A stretch of 64,000 bases of DNA, from contig OZ017795.1 in assembly GCA_963969395.1 (NCBI GenBank), positions 11,036,001 through 11,100,000 on the forward strand, written 5' to 3'. The translations under genes and the position numbers were made by a program. Position 1 is the first letter of the stretch; every line of letters starts with the position of its first letter. The notes under the pieces are model-generated. The model had not been told where the DNA came from. It saw only the letters and a program-made list of their open reading frames with translations, and did no database searches. Source of the stretch: Pseudoscleropodium purum. Lineage: Eukaryota > Streptophyta > Bryopsida > Hypnales > Brachytheciaceae. This document shows, piece after piece, positions 63,909 through 64,000 of this stretch.

Positions 63909-64000
63909 TGCTCGTCTAGCTACAAGTACTTGCTTTATTCTAGAACTATACAAGACCGTACCTGTAATCAACCATGGAACCGATCAACAAAACCTAAAAC

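Overview
The window reads as nuclear DNA of a land plant, most likely a bryophyte and probably a moss. It is strongly AT-rich and contains one intact-looking host gene, a plant-type kinesin-12 with 19 exons. The rest is mostly transposons in several states of decay: CACTA, Ty1/copia, hAT, a TTAA-flanked family, a solo LTR and a DUF7869-type transposase. Species assignment is inference; I saw no rRNA, tRNA or CRISPR features.

Layout. 1-1.7 kb: decayed CACTA (TNP2) transposase, split by a 328-bp foldback element with CACTA/TAGTG ends and a CAT target duplication. 5.91-9.74 kb: a compact, decayed Ty1/copia retrotransposon on the minus strand, with both LTRs, primer-binding site, polypurine tract and a GGTTC target duplication. 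12.80-20.31 kb: the kinesin-12 gene (minus), for which I resolved the splice sites; it gives one continuous frame of 1,346 residues. 21.2-32.4 kb: AT-rich repeats with no gene.

32.46-55.22 kb is the most unusual part. On the left, a six-exon minus-strand gene of 1,639 codons joins a ParB/sulfiredoxin-like region, an acidic coiled-coil region and an FCP1/NIF-like HAD domain. Its splice sites and phases fit perfectly, yet it has seven in-frame stops and a 351-bp GC-rich hAT-type element in exon 1. Its start codon lies at the outer edge of a 4.1-kb arm that recurs almost identically and inverted at 47.9-52.1 kb. Each arm carries, upstream of that start codon, an array of 86-bp units, each with a 29-bp palindrome centred on TGACTCA. 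The same palindrome occurs in two introns of the left gene and beside the right-hand gene. Outside the right arm lies a plus-strand DUF7869-like transposase relic. The 5.1-kb spacer between the arms holds unknown gene fragments and a 1,650-bp solo LTR.

55.2-64 kb is again AT-rich, with two good copies of the TTAA-flanked element and a few GC-richer open frames of unknown function near 60-61 kb and 63.7 kb.

The kinesin should act on microtubules, probably in the phragmoplast. The other protein-coding material is mobile or decayed. The inverted-arm locus, in which the same array-bearing promoter region points outward at two different genes, is the best candidate for an undescribed system.
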